A stretch of DNA of 64,000 nt from positions 1-64,000 of the forward strand of contig JALTJN010000447.1 in assembly GCA_027076405.1 (NCBI GenBank), in the 5' to 3' direction. The stretch is from Chromatiales bacterium (GTDB taxonomy: Bacteria; Pseudomonadota; Gammaproteobacteria; UBA6429). Positions 29,498-37,264 of this stretch are shown piece after piece. The notes beneath the pieces were generated by a model. It saw only the letters and a program-made list of their open reading frames with translations, was not told the origin of the DNA and ran no database searches. Within the stretch, counting starts at the first letter, position 1. Every line of letters begins with the position of its first letter. Position numbers and translations under genes: made by a program.

Positions 29498-29965
29498 TTA
29501 TTTACTTAATGCGCCATTAATTTTATACGTTGAGTGACATGCAACACAGTTATTCATTAGTGTCGATAATTGCTCTAATACATGTTGTGGATCGCCAAGA
29601 TCTTTTGCATCTAATGCAAGAGCATCAAATTTACTATGGGTATCAAATCCTAATTTTTTAAATGATAAGGGTAATTTCCCCATCAACGAACCTGGGACAG
29701 CCTGTTGTGCCGCTAAGCCTACTTCACGAGCAGCTTTAACAACGATTTCCATATCATTTTTTGATACACCTTCAGTGATTTTTTGTACGCTAGATAAAAA
29801 CATACGCATTTCACTTAACACCAGATCGCGCTCTGGTTCCTCGAGTAAAATTGCCTGACGTCCGTCAGTAGAAGGGGCTACCTCTCCGCTTAATACAAAT
29901 TTATAACCCATATATGCCGTAATAACAGCTAATACAATTGATATAGTCCAACATAATTTACACAT
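29498..29965 (-). CDS. Membrane-anchored cytochrome c'-like protein (C-terminal CxxCH)
   Basis: 155 residues. An uncleaved N-terminal helix (about 5-26) is preceded by C2 and C5. A helical domain follows, with one haem c site CVACH at 140-144 and then STYKI, close to the C-terminus as in cytochrome c' four-helix bundles. A divergent gene at 31251 encodes a second protein with the same ending (CVACHSSYRI). GGAG lies 6 bases before the start. Its position at the head of the TolC-RND run suggests co-expression, but why an efflux unit should include a cytochrome is unclear. Confidence 0.8.
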   Translation of the reverse strand: MCKLCWTISIVLAVITAYMGYKFVLSGEVAPSTDGRQAILLEEPERDLVLSEMRMFLSSVQKITEGVSKNDMEIVVKAAREVGLAAQQAVPGSLMGKLPLSFKKLGFDTHSKFDALALDAKDLGDPQHVLEQLSTLMNNCVACHSTYKINGALSK

Positions 29966-30000
29966 TTTAATCTCCGGTTTATCTTAGGGTAATATTTACT

Positions 30001-30399
30001 TTAAATTTCTTGTTTATTATAGTTTGTGGCAACAAATGCAATGACTATCCAGATAACCGAGCGTAATGTCATGGCTATTACTGTCCGCAATTCATAGCTT
30101 CCACCCATCAGAATATAAATTCCGAATGCAGCAAAAGTGATTGTAGTTAGTGCTGCAATAATAATAGCAAGTTTTGAGGCCCATGCTCGCTTTAACCAAA
30201 GCCCTATACCTGCCACGATATAAAAAAAACCGGCAATAAAGTTAAACCATAATACAAAAGCAACATAATTACCCGCTGCTTCTCGTGCGGCATCATCAAA
30301 AAATAGCACGGCACTTCCGGACTTTATTGTCATAACACCAAAAATAATTGCTATTATTATTGATGACCAAATCATTAATAGTTGTTTTTTATTCTTCAT
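30001..30399 (-). CDS. Small four-helix inner-membrane protein
   Basis: 132 residues with four hydrophobic segments (about 8-30, 46-68, 72-95 and 106-125). I do not recognise a family. It is on the same strand between the TetR gene and the cytochrome-TolC-RND genes with gaps of only 35 bp on each side, so it is probably part of that unit. It has no conserved-looking cysteine or histidine motif. Confidence 0.65.
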   Translation of the reverse strand: MKNKKQLLMIWSSIIIAIIFGVMTIKSGSAVLFFDDAAREAAGNYVAFVLWFNFIAGFFYIVAGIGLWLKRAWASKLAIIIAALTTITFAAFGIYILMGGSYELRTVIAMTLRSVIWIVIAFVATNYNKQEI

Positions 30400-30434
30400 A
30401 TTTTACCTATAAAATTTATATGTATAATTAATTG

Positions 30435-31022
30435 TTATTTTCTAAGTGATGGTTGCAGGAATTTCCAAATAAGATCTGCTTCTTTATCTAATGCAAATGA
30501 ATACTCATAAATGGACCAGCGTAAAATCAGCCCCTGTATCATTGCTGTTAAGTATCGTGCAGTTTCCTCTGCATCAAGATCGTTACGAAATAGATCGTTC
30601 TCAATGCCTTCTTTGAGTAATTCCGTGACACGAGTACTATAACTACTCATTACCTGTTTGAGTGCTGCTTTTAATTTTGGTGATTCGAGATGCAATAAAT
30701 CTGAAAACAGCACTTTTGGAATAGCACGGTGTTTGCTGATAAAACTTAGCTGCCGTTTTAACAAATCTTGAAGTTTTTCATCGGCAGGGGCATCCGGATT
30801 CGCTCCCTTGCTAATTGCTTTGAATAAATTTTCTGATATCCAGCCAATAACTGCCGCAAAAATTGCTTCACGCGTTTTAAAATGGCGAAATACCGTTGGT
30901 TGGGCAATGCCGACCCTGTCAGCAATGGCCTGAGTCGTGACCTTTTTGATGCCTTGCTCGGCGGTAAGATCCATGGTTGCCTGCACAATCTCTTTCCGAC
31001 GTTGTTCTTGTGGTTTTCCCAT
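30435..31022 (-). CDS. TetR/AcrR-family regulator
   Basis: 195 residues. The N-terminal helix-turn-helix (about 10-55, with ITTQAIADRVGIAQPTVFRHFKTREAIFAAV-like sequence) is typical of TetR repressors. The C-terminal ligand domain is helical. It is first in the minus-strand run TetR - membrane protein - cytochrome - TolC - RND, and divergent from another CxxCH protein at 31251. It very likely represses this efflux unit, with the operator in the 228-bp divergent space. The ligand is unknown. Confidence 0.9.
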   Translation of the reverse strand: MGKPQEQRRKEIVQATMDLTAEQGIKKVTTQAIADRVGIAQPTVFRHFKTREAIFAAVIGWISENLFKAISKGANPDAPADEKLQDLLKRQLSFISKHRAIPKVLFSDLLHLESPKLKAALKQVMSSYSTRVTELLKEGIENDLFRNDLDAEETARYLTAMIQGLILRWSIYEYSFALDKEADLIWKFLQPSLRK

Positions 31023-31036
31023 TTTAGTGCCTGAAC

Positions 31037-31067
31037 TAAATAAAGTGAGTAATTAATTGCTTATTTA
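31037..31067. promoter_or_regulatory. Candidate TetR operator
   Basis: TAAATAA (31037-31043) and TTATTTA (31061-31067) flank a symmetric AATTAATT centre. The palindrome lies 15 bp ahead of the TetR start in the divergent space. A second palindrome, TTGAT-N12-ATCAA at 31153-31174, lies closer to the opposite gene. The rest of the 228-bp gap is AT-rich and shows no gene. Confidence 0.4.
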
Positions 31068-31250
31068 TAGTCGTTTAGCTCGATAATGTCAATATTTTGA
31101 TTATTTATGCGAGTTGATAATAGATTGATTAATGATGTTTCTATATAACACCTTGATATTTAAGTATTAATCAACTTCTAGGCTCTGATTTAGTGATTTA
31201 TCGTGATACTCTATGATTAAATTTTTAGTCATAATTAGGTAGGTAATCCA

Positions 31251-31676
31251 TTGAATAAAATATCTCGATTTATAATTATTGTAATTTTTATAGTGTTTAG
31301 CTCGAACAGTCTGGCAGATGATTCAAGAATTTTAGTGAAATTACCTGAAATGATGCAAAAACATATGCTTGGAAATATGAGGAATCATTTAGTAGCGATT
31401 AACGAAATTCTTATTAATTTAGCGAATAATAACCTGGATAAAGCAGCAAAGATTGCAGAAAAACAACTAGGAATGTCTTCTCTGGCTACACACAATGCAA
31501 GTCATATGGGTAAATTTATACCAAAAGAAATGCGCCAAGCGGGTATGAATATGCACAAGGCGGCGAGTCGATTTGCACTGAAAGCCGAAGAAGGAGAAGT
31601 TTTACCAGCTTATAAAAGTTTGTCTGAGGTGACGTCGGCTTGTGTCGCCTGTCATTCATCTTACCGCATTAAATAA
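31251..31676 (+). CDS. Periplasmic cytochrome c'-like protein (C-terminal CxxCH)
   Basis: 141 residues. A cleavable signal peptide ends at NSLA-DD (about residue 22). The rest is helical, with one haem site CVACH at 131-135 followed by SSYRI. The C-terminus is paralogous to the anchored protein encoded at 29498-29965, including the residues after the haem site. The middle is rich in H and M (HNASHMGKF), possibly metal-binding. The start is TTG with AGGTAGG upstream; no ATG gives a signal peptide. It is divergent from the TetR gene and may be controlled by it. Confidence 0.75.
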   Translation: MNKISRFIIIVIFIVFSSNSLADDSRILVKLPEMMQKHMLGNMRNHLVAINEILINLANNNLDKAAKIAEKQLGMSSLATHNASHMGKFIPKEMRQAGMNMHKAASRFALKAEEGEVLPAYKSLSEVTSACVACHSSYRIK

Positions 31677-31686
31677 TTTCATATTC

Positions 31687-32553
31687 ATGAATAAACATTA
31701 TCTCATTATTTATAATCCGCAATCAGGAAACAAAGGATTACGTTCCCTCAACAAGTTAACCGCTCGTTTACTGGATAAGAAACTTTCTTACGATATATAT
31801 CAAACAGAGACTGATTCGACTACAACGGAAAAAAGTATTAGTGAAAAATTAAAGTCTTATACTGATGTTGTTTCTGTAGGAGGGGATGGCACATTAAATA
31901 TGTTAAGTAATGTGCTTGCTTTTCAAAATATTTCACTTGGTATTATTCCTTGTGGAACCGGAAATGATTTTTCAAGACACATTTACAAGAATAATGATGA
32001 TGTTTTTGAAGTAGTAACAAACTCTAAAGTTATAGAGGCTGATCTAGGCTGGTGTAATGATCGTTATTTTATCAATGTGTTGGGTATTGGCTATGATGCG
32101 ATGATTGCTGAAAAAACCAAAGATGATAATAAAATATTATTTCGTTCATTTTTTTATTTATGGAATGCATTGAAGTATCTGCCTTTTTATCGGGAAAAGA
32201 AAGTCGAAATAAAAAGTACGGAGTTTGATAAAAACGAGGCCACTTTTATGGCTGCATTCGGAAACGGCACTTTTTTCGGTAGCGGCATGAATATTACGCC
32301 CGAAGCAGATATTGCAGATGGTTTGTTAGATTGTTGCTGGGTAGGGAAATTAAATTTTATTAAAAAATGCCATTGTTTAATCAAATTATTTTCAGGTTCA
32401 CATTTATCTGAAAATAATATCGAATATGTACAAGCTAAAAGCTTTGAAGTTTTATCTGACGGTTATCCTATAGAAGCCGATGGTGAATTTGTTGGATACA
32501 CACCGGCAACGATATGTATTAAAGAAAAAGCATTATTGCTAAAAGTACCTTAG
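31687..32553 (+). CDS. Diacylglycerol/lipid kinase family protein (YegS-like)
   Basis: 288 residues. The DAGK catalytic fold is shown by YNPQSGNKG near the start, SVGGDGTLNMLSNVL and PCGTGNDFSRH. It phosphorylates a lipid such as diacylglycerol or a sphingoid-like substrate at the inner membrane using ATP. The ATG at 31687 starts the domain exactly; a longer frame from GTG 31642 would overlap the cytochrome gene and adds nothing conserved. The 3' end overlaps the convergent rhomboid gene by 15 bp. Confidence 0.88.
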   Translation: MNKHYLIIYNPQSGNKGLRSLNKLTARLLDKKLSYDIYQTETDSTTTEKSISEKLKSYTDVVSVGGDGTLNMLSNVLAFQNISLGIIPCGTGNDFSRHIYKNNDDVFEVVTNSKVIEADLGWCNDRYFINVLGIGYDAMIAEKTKDDNKILFRSFFYLWNALKYLPFYREKKVEIKSTEFDKNEATFMAAFGNGTFFGSGMNITPEADIADGLLDCCWVGKLNFIKKCHCLIKLFSGSHLSENNIEYVQAKSFEVLSDGYPIEADGEFVGYTPATICIKEKALLLKVP

Positions 32554-33150
32554 CTTTCTTAGCCAGTGAGGAGAGTAAATTAATCCTAAAAGAGCGCCAC
32601 TAGCCAATCCAATAGTGTGTGCCATGTTTGCGATATTACCAACAAGTCCCAACCAGCAAATAATAAACCAAACTAGCATCATTACGGTAGTTGATTGATC
32701 TAACCCAAGTCCTGACATTGGATTATATTTCCCCTGAACCCACAGGTATGCAAGTAGCCCATATACAACTCCGGACATTCCTCCAAACATGGGGCCAGCC
32801 CATAAGTATTGAGAAATATTTGAAAGAACTGAAATGATAATGACGAGTATAGCAAGTCGAATTGTTTTTTGGCGCTGTTCTATAACGCTACCAAGTTGAT
32901 AAAGCCATAACATGTTAAAAAGAATATGAATAATACCAAAGTGAATAAAGGCCGGGGTGAATAAACGCCAGATTTCACCATTGGATATTTCCTCCAGTCC
33001 CTGAGAATATTCAGAAATAAACAGGACATGTATAAGTTGAAAGTCACGGCCAAAATTGGAAATAAGCGCAACAACGATACTTATTGTCATTAAAATTGCT
33101 GTTAGTCGTGTGAAACGTAGCCATGTTTTAAATTGCTCAAAACCGTTCAT
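32539..33150 (-). CDS. Rhomboid-family intramembrane serine protease
   Basis: 203 residues with about six membrane helices. The catalytic serine S126 lies in GGMSGVVYG and the histidine H178 in ANMAHTIGLASG. The HILFNM stretch (75-80) supplies the conserved His and Asn of the oxyanion region. It cleaves single-pass membrane substrates within the bilayer; the natural substrate cannot be inferred. It lacks the N-terminal cytoplasmic domain of E. coli GlpG. It is divergent from the VTT-domain gene and convergent with the lipid kinase. Confidence 0.9.
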   Translation of the reverse strand: MNGFEQFKTWLRFTRLTAILMTISIVVALISNFGRDFQLIHVLFISEYSQGLEEISNGEIWRLFTPAFIHFGIIHILFNMLWLYQLGSVIEQRQKTIRLAILVIIISVLSNISQYLWAGPMFGGMSGVVYGLLAYLWVQGKYNPMSGLGLDQSTTVMMLVWFIICWLGLVGNIANMAHTIGLASGALLGLIYSPHWLRKLRYF

Positions 33151-33206
33151 ATTATATTCTCTTCTTGTTACGTTGTTTCTATCAATGGTGTATTGTAAAG
33201 GGATAT

Positions 33207-33863
33207 ATGCTTAAAGGTCATGTTAAAAATTTAATTATTGTTGTATTACTCGTGTTGACAGGTTTTGTTCTGCAATTAACGGGGTTGCTTGATGCTCAAA
33301 AAATATTGTTTGTTGCCAGAGAATATGCTGATCATTGGTGGTTGGTTGTGATATTAATCGTAATACAACTAGTATTATTTACTCTGGCGCTGGCAGGTTC
33401 TCTGGTTTTTTGGGTTGTTGCCCCATTATACCCACCATTGACTGCGACATTAATAGTCGCTGTTGGTGCAACACTGGGCGGGGTTGGAGCATACTTTTTT
33501 TCCCGGCTAATCACTGATGACTGGATTAGAAAAGTAGAAAATTCACATACTTATCGGGTTTTACACAAAGAGGATAATTTTTTTACACTATTTGCATTAA
33601 GAATATTCCCTGGTTTCCCTCATTCTCTGGTTAATTACAGTTCTGGTATCTTAAAAGTAAAACTTAGTCACTTTATTGCCGCTGCCTTTTTTGGGGTTGG
33701 AATAAAGTCTTATATTTACGCCGGTATTATTTATAATTTATCTACTGATGCATCAATAAAAGATATTATGAATGTTTCTACTCTTGCGCCATTAGTTCTA
33801 ATATCTGCAACTATTCTTTTTGCTGTCTTTATAAAATATAAATTAAATCATAAAGATAAATAA
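33207..33863 (+). CDS. TVP38/TMEM64 (VTT/DedA-like) membrane protein
   Basis: 218 residues with about five hydrophobic segments. The motif RIFPGFPHSLVNYSSGILK (around 130-150) is the VTT signature, equivalent to the F-P-x-P-x(2)-xNY-x-G pattern seen in TVP38 proteins. The family is linked to phospholipid translocation and envelope homeostasis. The ATG at 33207 is chosen because AAAGGGA is just upstream; a TTG at 33165 would add 14 residues. Confidence 0.82.
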   Translation: MLKGHVKNLIIVVLLVLTGFVLQLTGLLDAQKILFVAREYADHWWLVVILIVIQLVLFTLALAGSLVFWVVAPLYPPLTATLIVAVGATLGGVGAYFFSRLITDDWIRKVENSHTYRVLHKEDNFFTLFALRIFPGFPHSLVNYSSGILKVKLSHFIAAAFFGVGIKSYIYAGIIYNLSTDASIKDIMNVSTLAPLVLISATILFAVFIKYKLNHKDK

Positions 33864-33886
33864 TATGTGAAAATGTTATTCTTTCT

Positions 33887-34366
33887 CTAACTAGACCAAG
33901 GCATCATTTGTCGCATCCCATTCATTGTTGGTGCAGCATTATGAGTAAGAATATTCATATCTTGTCGCATGCCTGAGACATTAACTGCTAATGAGTTTAC
34001 ATCGTTAGGCATACCAGACATGTCTTTTGACATCTGAGTCATCGCTTTTTCCATAGCATTAACAGTATAAAACATATAAATGAATCCAAAAAATGCAAGA
34101 ATAATAGCAAGGTAAGCAATAATTTTAGTTCTTGTAATGCTATGGGAGTATTGCAGGTTTTCTACTTCTATACGTTTATTCTGTAGTTTTTCCATTTCTT
34201 CATATTCTTTTCGCATCTCTTCGCTGGTACGAATAATGGTATCAGATAGCTGGTCAAATGATGATTCACTGTGACGCTTCCTGTAATCAGTATCCTGATG
34301 GATTTTGCTAAAAGCATTCTCCAGCCCAAGATAAAGTTCGGCAAGTTTATCTTCCTGAATACTCAT
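33887..34366 (-). CDS. Coiled-coil membrane protein of unknown function
   Basis: 159 residues from the ATG. A charged N-terminal region predicted to form a coiled coil (about 1-75) is followed by one membrane helix (about 83-103) and a methionine-rich C-terminal tail with repeats of the MSGMPND/VSGMRQD type. I do not recognise a family. The reading frame stays open for 52 codons upstream of this ATG with coding-like sequence, so the true protein may be about 211 residues (see the separate entry). It is convergent with the VTT gene. Confidence 0.6.
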   Translation of the reverse strand: MSIQEDKLAELYLGLENAFSKIHQDTDYRKRHSESSFDQLSDTIIRTSEEMRKEYEEMEKLQNKRIEVENLQYSHSITRTKIIAYLAIILAFFGFIYMFYTVNAMEKAMTQMSKDMSGMPNDVNSLAVNVSGMRQDMNILTHNAAPTMNGMRQMMPWSS

Positions 34367-34522
34367 ACGTGCTTCATTTTGCTGTTGTAAAGCTATGAGT
34401 CCTTCTTTTAGCTCAATAATCGCTTTAGTGCTGTCATTATATAGAGTGTCTGGTTTGGATATATTTTCTTTTTGTTCTGTAAAAGATTTATTTGCTACCT
34501 CTTTATAAATTTCATGATTCAG
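34367..34522 (-). other. Open 5' extension of the coiled-coil gene, possible CTG start
   Basis: Reading upstream from the ATG at 34366, the frame remains open to a TAG just before 34525 and encodes helix-like residues such as STKAIIELKEGLIALQQQ, matching the coiled-coil character of the gene. No ATG, GTG or TTG occurs in it. A CTG at 34520-34522 has GGAG seven bases upstream, ideal ribosome-site spacing. Either translation starts at CTG or the 5' end is damaged. Confidence 0.4.
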
Positions 34523-34655
34523 GATCTAACTCCAGTTTTTCTAATATGATTTTTATAGATTATATTCTTAACTACGCTTATTTGAGTATGTATTGATTCA
34601 CATAAATTAAGTTTAATTTAAAGTTATCCAGTCGTTTATAAAATGTTGACTGAAT

Positions 34656-34669
34656 TGATATAAATCAAT
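34656..34669 (+). promoter_or_regulatory. Perfect FNR-type box upstream of the sulfur operon
   Basis: TTGATATAAATCAA matches the FNR/Anr consensus TTGAT-N4-ATCAA in all ten positions. A GATAAT hexamer at 34691-34696 would be the -10 element. That puts transcription start near 34703 and the box centre at about -41, the geometry of a class II FNR-activated promoter. The first gene starts at 34742 after AATTATATTTTGGAGG. Confidence 0.75.
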
Positions 34670-34741
34670 TTCATAATCAAATAGATGATGGATAATGAAT
34701 TATTACATGTTTTCATTTAATTATATTTTGGAGGTTTTCAT

Positions 34742-35011
34742 ATGGTTTCAAATAAAATTCTGACGTTAATGGTTGCGACTCTGATTGCTGCACCACTTTC
34801 TATTCAAACAGTACAGGCTAAAGAATTTAAAGTGAAATGTAGTTCAGCAAGTGATTGTATGAGTAAGGGAGATAAACTTACTAAACGACGAAAATTATCT
34901 CTGGCATTAGAAGCATATCGGAATGCAATTAAAAAGGATGTAGAAAATAAAGATGCCTGGCGTAAATTTGAAAAAATAACAATCAGGATTTCTGAAGAAG
35001 GTGGCTGCTAA
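34742..35011 (+). CDS. Small exported TPR-like protein, first gene of the sulfur operon
   Basis: 89 residues. A signal peptide (cleavage near QTVQA-KE, residue 26) is followed by a short two-helix repeat (GDKLTKRRKLSLALEAYRNA-IKKD) that looks like one TPR unit. Three cysteines occur: C33 and C39 early in the mature part and C89 as the last residue. GGAGG lies 6 bases before the start. It is 35 bp ahead of the large YeeE/YedE gene and downstream of the perfect FNR box. I know no characterised homologue; a periplasmic sulfur-carrier or docking role would fit the context but is only inference. Confidence 0.65.
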   Translation: MVSNKILTLMVATLIAAPLSIQTVQAKEFKVKCSSASDCMSKGDKLTKRRKLSLALEAYRNAIKKDVENKDAWRKFEKITIRISEEGGC

Positions 35012-35046
35012 AAGTTATGTGTTAACAAATATTTAGGGGATAGAGT

Positions 35047-36534
35047 ATGTTGAGTTTACGTAAACAATGGCCTTTTTGGATAAGTGGCGTATTCGTTGGT
35101 GTTGCGGAAATTATGAATTATATCGCACTGGAAAAGCCTATTGGTTTAACAACCGGTTTGGTTGAAATGACTGCTGCACTTGAAAATACAGTTGCTCCTG
35201 GAACTGATTGGTGGTCACGTGCATACGACCCTAATGTGCACTGGATTATTATCGGCGTTGTTATCGGTGCCTGGTTAGTAGCCCGCTTTGAAGGCGAATC
35301 ACGTGGTTGGGTTAAGTATCCTAGAAGAGAGTTAATTCTTGCCTTCATTGGTGGATTTGTTTTCAGCTTTGGTACACGTCTAGCGCATGGTTGTACAACA
35401 CATCATTTTCTTGGTGGTTTATCATCTATGTCTACGGCATCGTTATTTTATTTAACTACTATATTGCCTGCCGGTTTTTTTACTTTTTACCTAATGAGTA
35501 AATTGGGTATTGGACACGTGTTTAAAGGTCAGGAAAATAAATCGACCTCCGAATATGGTTTAAAACACGGAGGTAAAATGGCTATTGATGGTTTGGCCTG
35601 TGAAGCAAGCCGTAATTACAATCCAAAAAGGGACTGGCTTCGAATTTCTATTTTGGTCTTTATGTTTGCATTTTTTGGTAACGCAATAATCGGTTCATTT
35701 GTTTATGGTACTGAAGATGGTTTATTTGGCTGGAATTATGCAATCAGTGTGATTGGTTGGGGCATGGCAATTTGGTTGTTGCTGGTAGGGATTGTTGCTG
35801 GTGTTGGTATGGCTAAAACCGGTTTTGGAACTGAGTGTGCTTTTATGACACCTGAAATTTCCATGGGACTTGAACATCAGGAAAATTTCTTTGAAAAAAA
35901 TTGGAAAATACCAGGCTCAACACGTTTTATGTTTCGTTCAATGTCACCTTTTACCGCAATATTTGTTGAAATAATTTTGCTCTGGATAGCCATTATGATT
36001 GGCTGGCAATTTTTTGATATTAAGCTTCCACTAGGTATGAATCCTACTTGGGTGCTGTTACTGGGTGCTGCTTTTCAGGGATTTGGTTCAGTGGCAATGA
36101 TTGGTTGTGAGATTCGTACCTATATGCGTCTTGGTTTAGGATACATGACCGCAGTTGCTGCATTCCCCGGCTTTCTATTAGGTTATCTACCGTACACTTT
36201 GTATCAGGATTTTTGGGAAGATCTTGCCCGCGATACAACAATCACAAAGATAAAACATTTTCCGGATATTTTTGGTCATGATCCGGTTGTACAAGCTATT
36301 GCAGGTTTGGCTTATGGTTTGTTTTTTGCCTGGTTGTTGTATTGGAGTGTTACAAGAGGTATGCGATTAACCGGTTTTAGCTTAAAAGAAATGATGACAA
36401 CTGCTAATGATGATTTGACGATTAAGTATTTTGATCGATTAAGCAATGAAACTGATTCGCAAATCAATACTAAAACCGAGAATGACAAAGCAAGTGACAG
36501 TCGTTTAGGAAAACATGTTACAGAGGGAGCCTAA
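35047..36534 (+). CDS. Full-length YeeE/YedE-family sulfur transporter
   Basis: 495 residues with about 10-12 hydrophobic helices arranged as two YeeE halves. Conserved cysteine motifs are visible in FSFGTRLAHGCTTHHFLGG (first half), TGFGTECAFMTPE (middle) and GFGSVAMIGCEIRTYMRLG (second half). Members of this family import thiosulfate (TsuA) or take part in sulfur oxidation (SoxT). The C-terminal 40 residues are hydrophilic. The stop is one base before the TTG start of the next gene, so translation is coupled. The adjacent dioxygenase and rhodanese point to thiosulfate, persulfide or thiol chemistry. Confidence 0.85.
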   Translation: MLSLRKQWPFWISGVFVGVAEIMNYIALEKPIGLTTGLVEMTAALENTVAPGTDWWSRAYDPNVHWIIIGVVIGAWLVARFEGESRGWVKYPRRELILAFIGGFVFSFGTRLAHGCTTHHFLGGLSSMSTASLFYLTTILPAGFFTFYLMSKLGIGHVFKGQENKSTSEYGLKHGGKMAIDGLACEASRNYNPKRDWLRISILVFMFAFFGNAIIGSFVYGTEDGLFGWNYAISVIGWGMAIWLLLVGIVAGVGMAKTGFGTECAFMTPEISMGLEHQENFFEKNWKIPGSTRFMFRSMSPFTAIFVEIILLWIAIMIGWQFFDIKLPLGMNPTWVLLLGAAFQGFGSVAMIGCEIRTYMRLGLGYMTAVAAFPGFLLGYLPYTLYQDFWEDLARDTTITKIKHFPDIFGHDPVVQAIAGLAYGLFFAWLLYWSVTRGMRLTGFSLKEMMTTANDDLTIKYFDRLSNETDSQINTKTENDKASDSRLGKHVTEGA

Positions 36535-36535
36535 C

Positions 36536-37234
36536 TTGATCAGTCGTCGACAGTTATTGCTGGGTGTTGCTTCAAGCTTACTCTTTCCTGCTGGACTTTA
36601 TGCTAACAGTAAAATTCGCAGGATGGATAGTTGGCCGGAGTTTCATTACAAAATGACAGCGCTCGCCAACGCTAATAGCATTGGTAAAGTAAATAATTCG
36701 GCAGTTACCAAGCTGGGTATGCAGTATTTGAAACAGCTTGATGTTGATTCTGAGGAATTCGAAACTGCAGTGAAAGACTCTTATGAAACAGCTAATGATT
36801 ATTGGTTATGGCAAAGGATGGTGAAACAACAAAATATTAAGGGCGGTATTCTTGGTATTGAAAGGGAGCAAATTATTCCTTTGCATGATCATCCTGGTGC
36901 AACCGGTATGATGCGCATTTTGAGTGGTACAGTTGAGGTATGGATATTTGATGAAGTTAAACAAGCCGCCTCGACTGCTGAAGCTGATATCGTTGAGCTG
37001 GCACTTGTTTCACATCGTACTTTGAGTGCTGGAGATACGGCCGTATTAACACCGAATAAAGGCAATATTCATGCACTTAGGGCAATAAGCGAAGAATGTC
37101 GCATGCTTGATTTTTTTATACCACCTTACAGCAGAAGTAAGCGCAGCTGGTTTGAGCCAACAAATAAAAACTGGTTTGAAGAGAAAACGATTAGTTGTAA
37201 AAAAATCCCACAATATGCTTATAACAAAGCATAA
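36536..37234 (+). CDS. Tat-exported thiol dioxygenase of the PCO/ADO cupin family
   Basis: 232 residues. The N-terminus ISRRQLLLGVASSLLFPAGLYA is a twin-arginine signal. The cupin domain has H117 and H119 (PLHDHPGATGMM) and H179 (GNIHALRA) for the 3-His iron site. FFIPPYS near the C-terminus is the PCO_ADO family signature. This family adds O2 to thiols such as cysteamine or N-terminal cysteine, giving sulfinates; known members are cytosolic. The start is TTG 36536, 6 bases after GAGGGAG; ATG 36515 would overlap the transporter gene and bury the Tat motif. Export of this enzyme, with a transporter and a rhodanese as neighbours, is unusual. The substrate is unknown. Confidence 0.82.
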   Translation: MISRRQLLLGVASSLLFPAGLYANSKIRRMDSWPEFHYKMTALANANSIGKVNNSAVTKLGMQYLKQLDVDSEEFETAVKDSYETANDYWLWQRMVKQQNIKGGILGIEREQIIPLHDHPGATGMMRILSGTVEVWIFDEVKQAASTAEADIVELALVSHRTLSAGDTAVLTPNKGNIHALRAISEECRMLDFFIPPYSRSKRSWFEPTNKNWFEEKTISCKKIPQYAYNKA

Positions 37235-37264
37235 ATATTATTTAATTAAAAATTGGAGACTATG

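Noticed and set aside
31153..31174. TTGAT...ATCAA palindrome as an FNR box
   Set aside because: The half-sites are separated by 12 bases instead of 4, which does not suit FNR; it may be an operator for another regulator.
31642..31686. GTG start giving a longer lipid kinase
   Set aside because: The extra 15 residues lie within the upstream cytochrome gene and precede the first conserved strand; ATG 31687 fits the family start.
36515..36535. ATG at 36515 as the dioxygenase start
   Set aside because: It overlaps the transporter gene by 20 bases and lacks a ribosome site, while TTG 36536 has GAGGGAG at 6 bases and places the twin-arginine motif at the terminus.
36536..37234. Classical cysteine dioxygenase (CDO) or ETHE1 persulfide dioxygenase
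   Set aside because: The HDHPG and IPPYS motifs belong to PCO/ADO; ETHE1 is a metallo-beta-lactamase fold whose motifs are absent.
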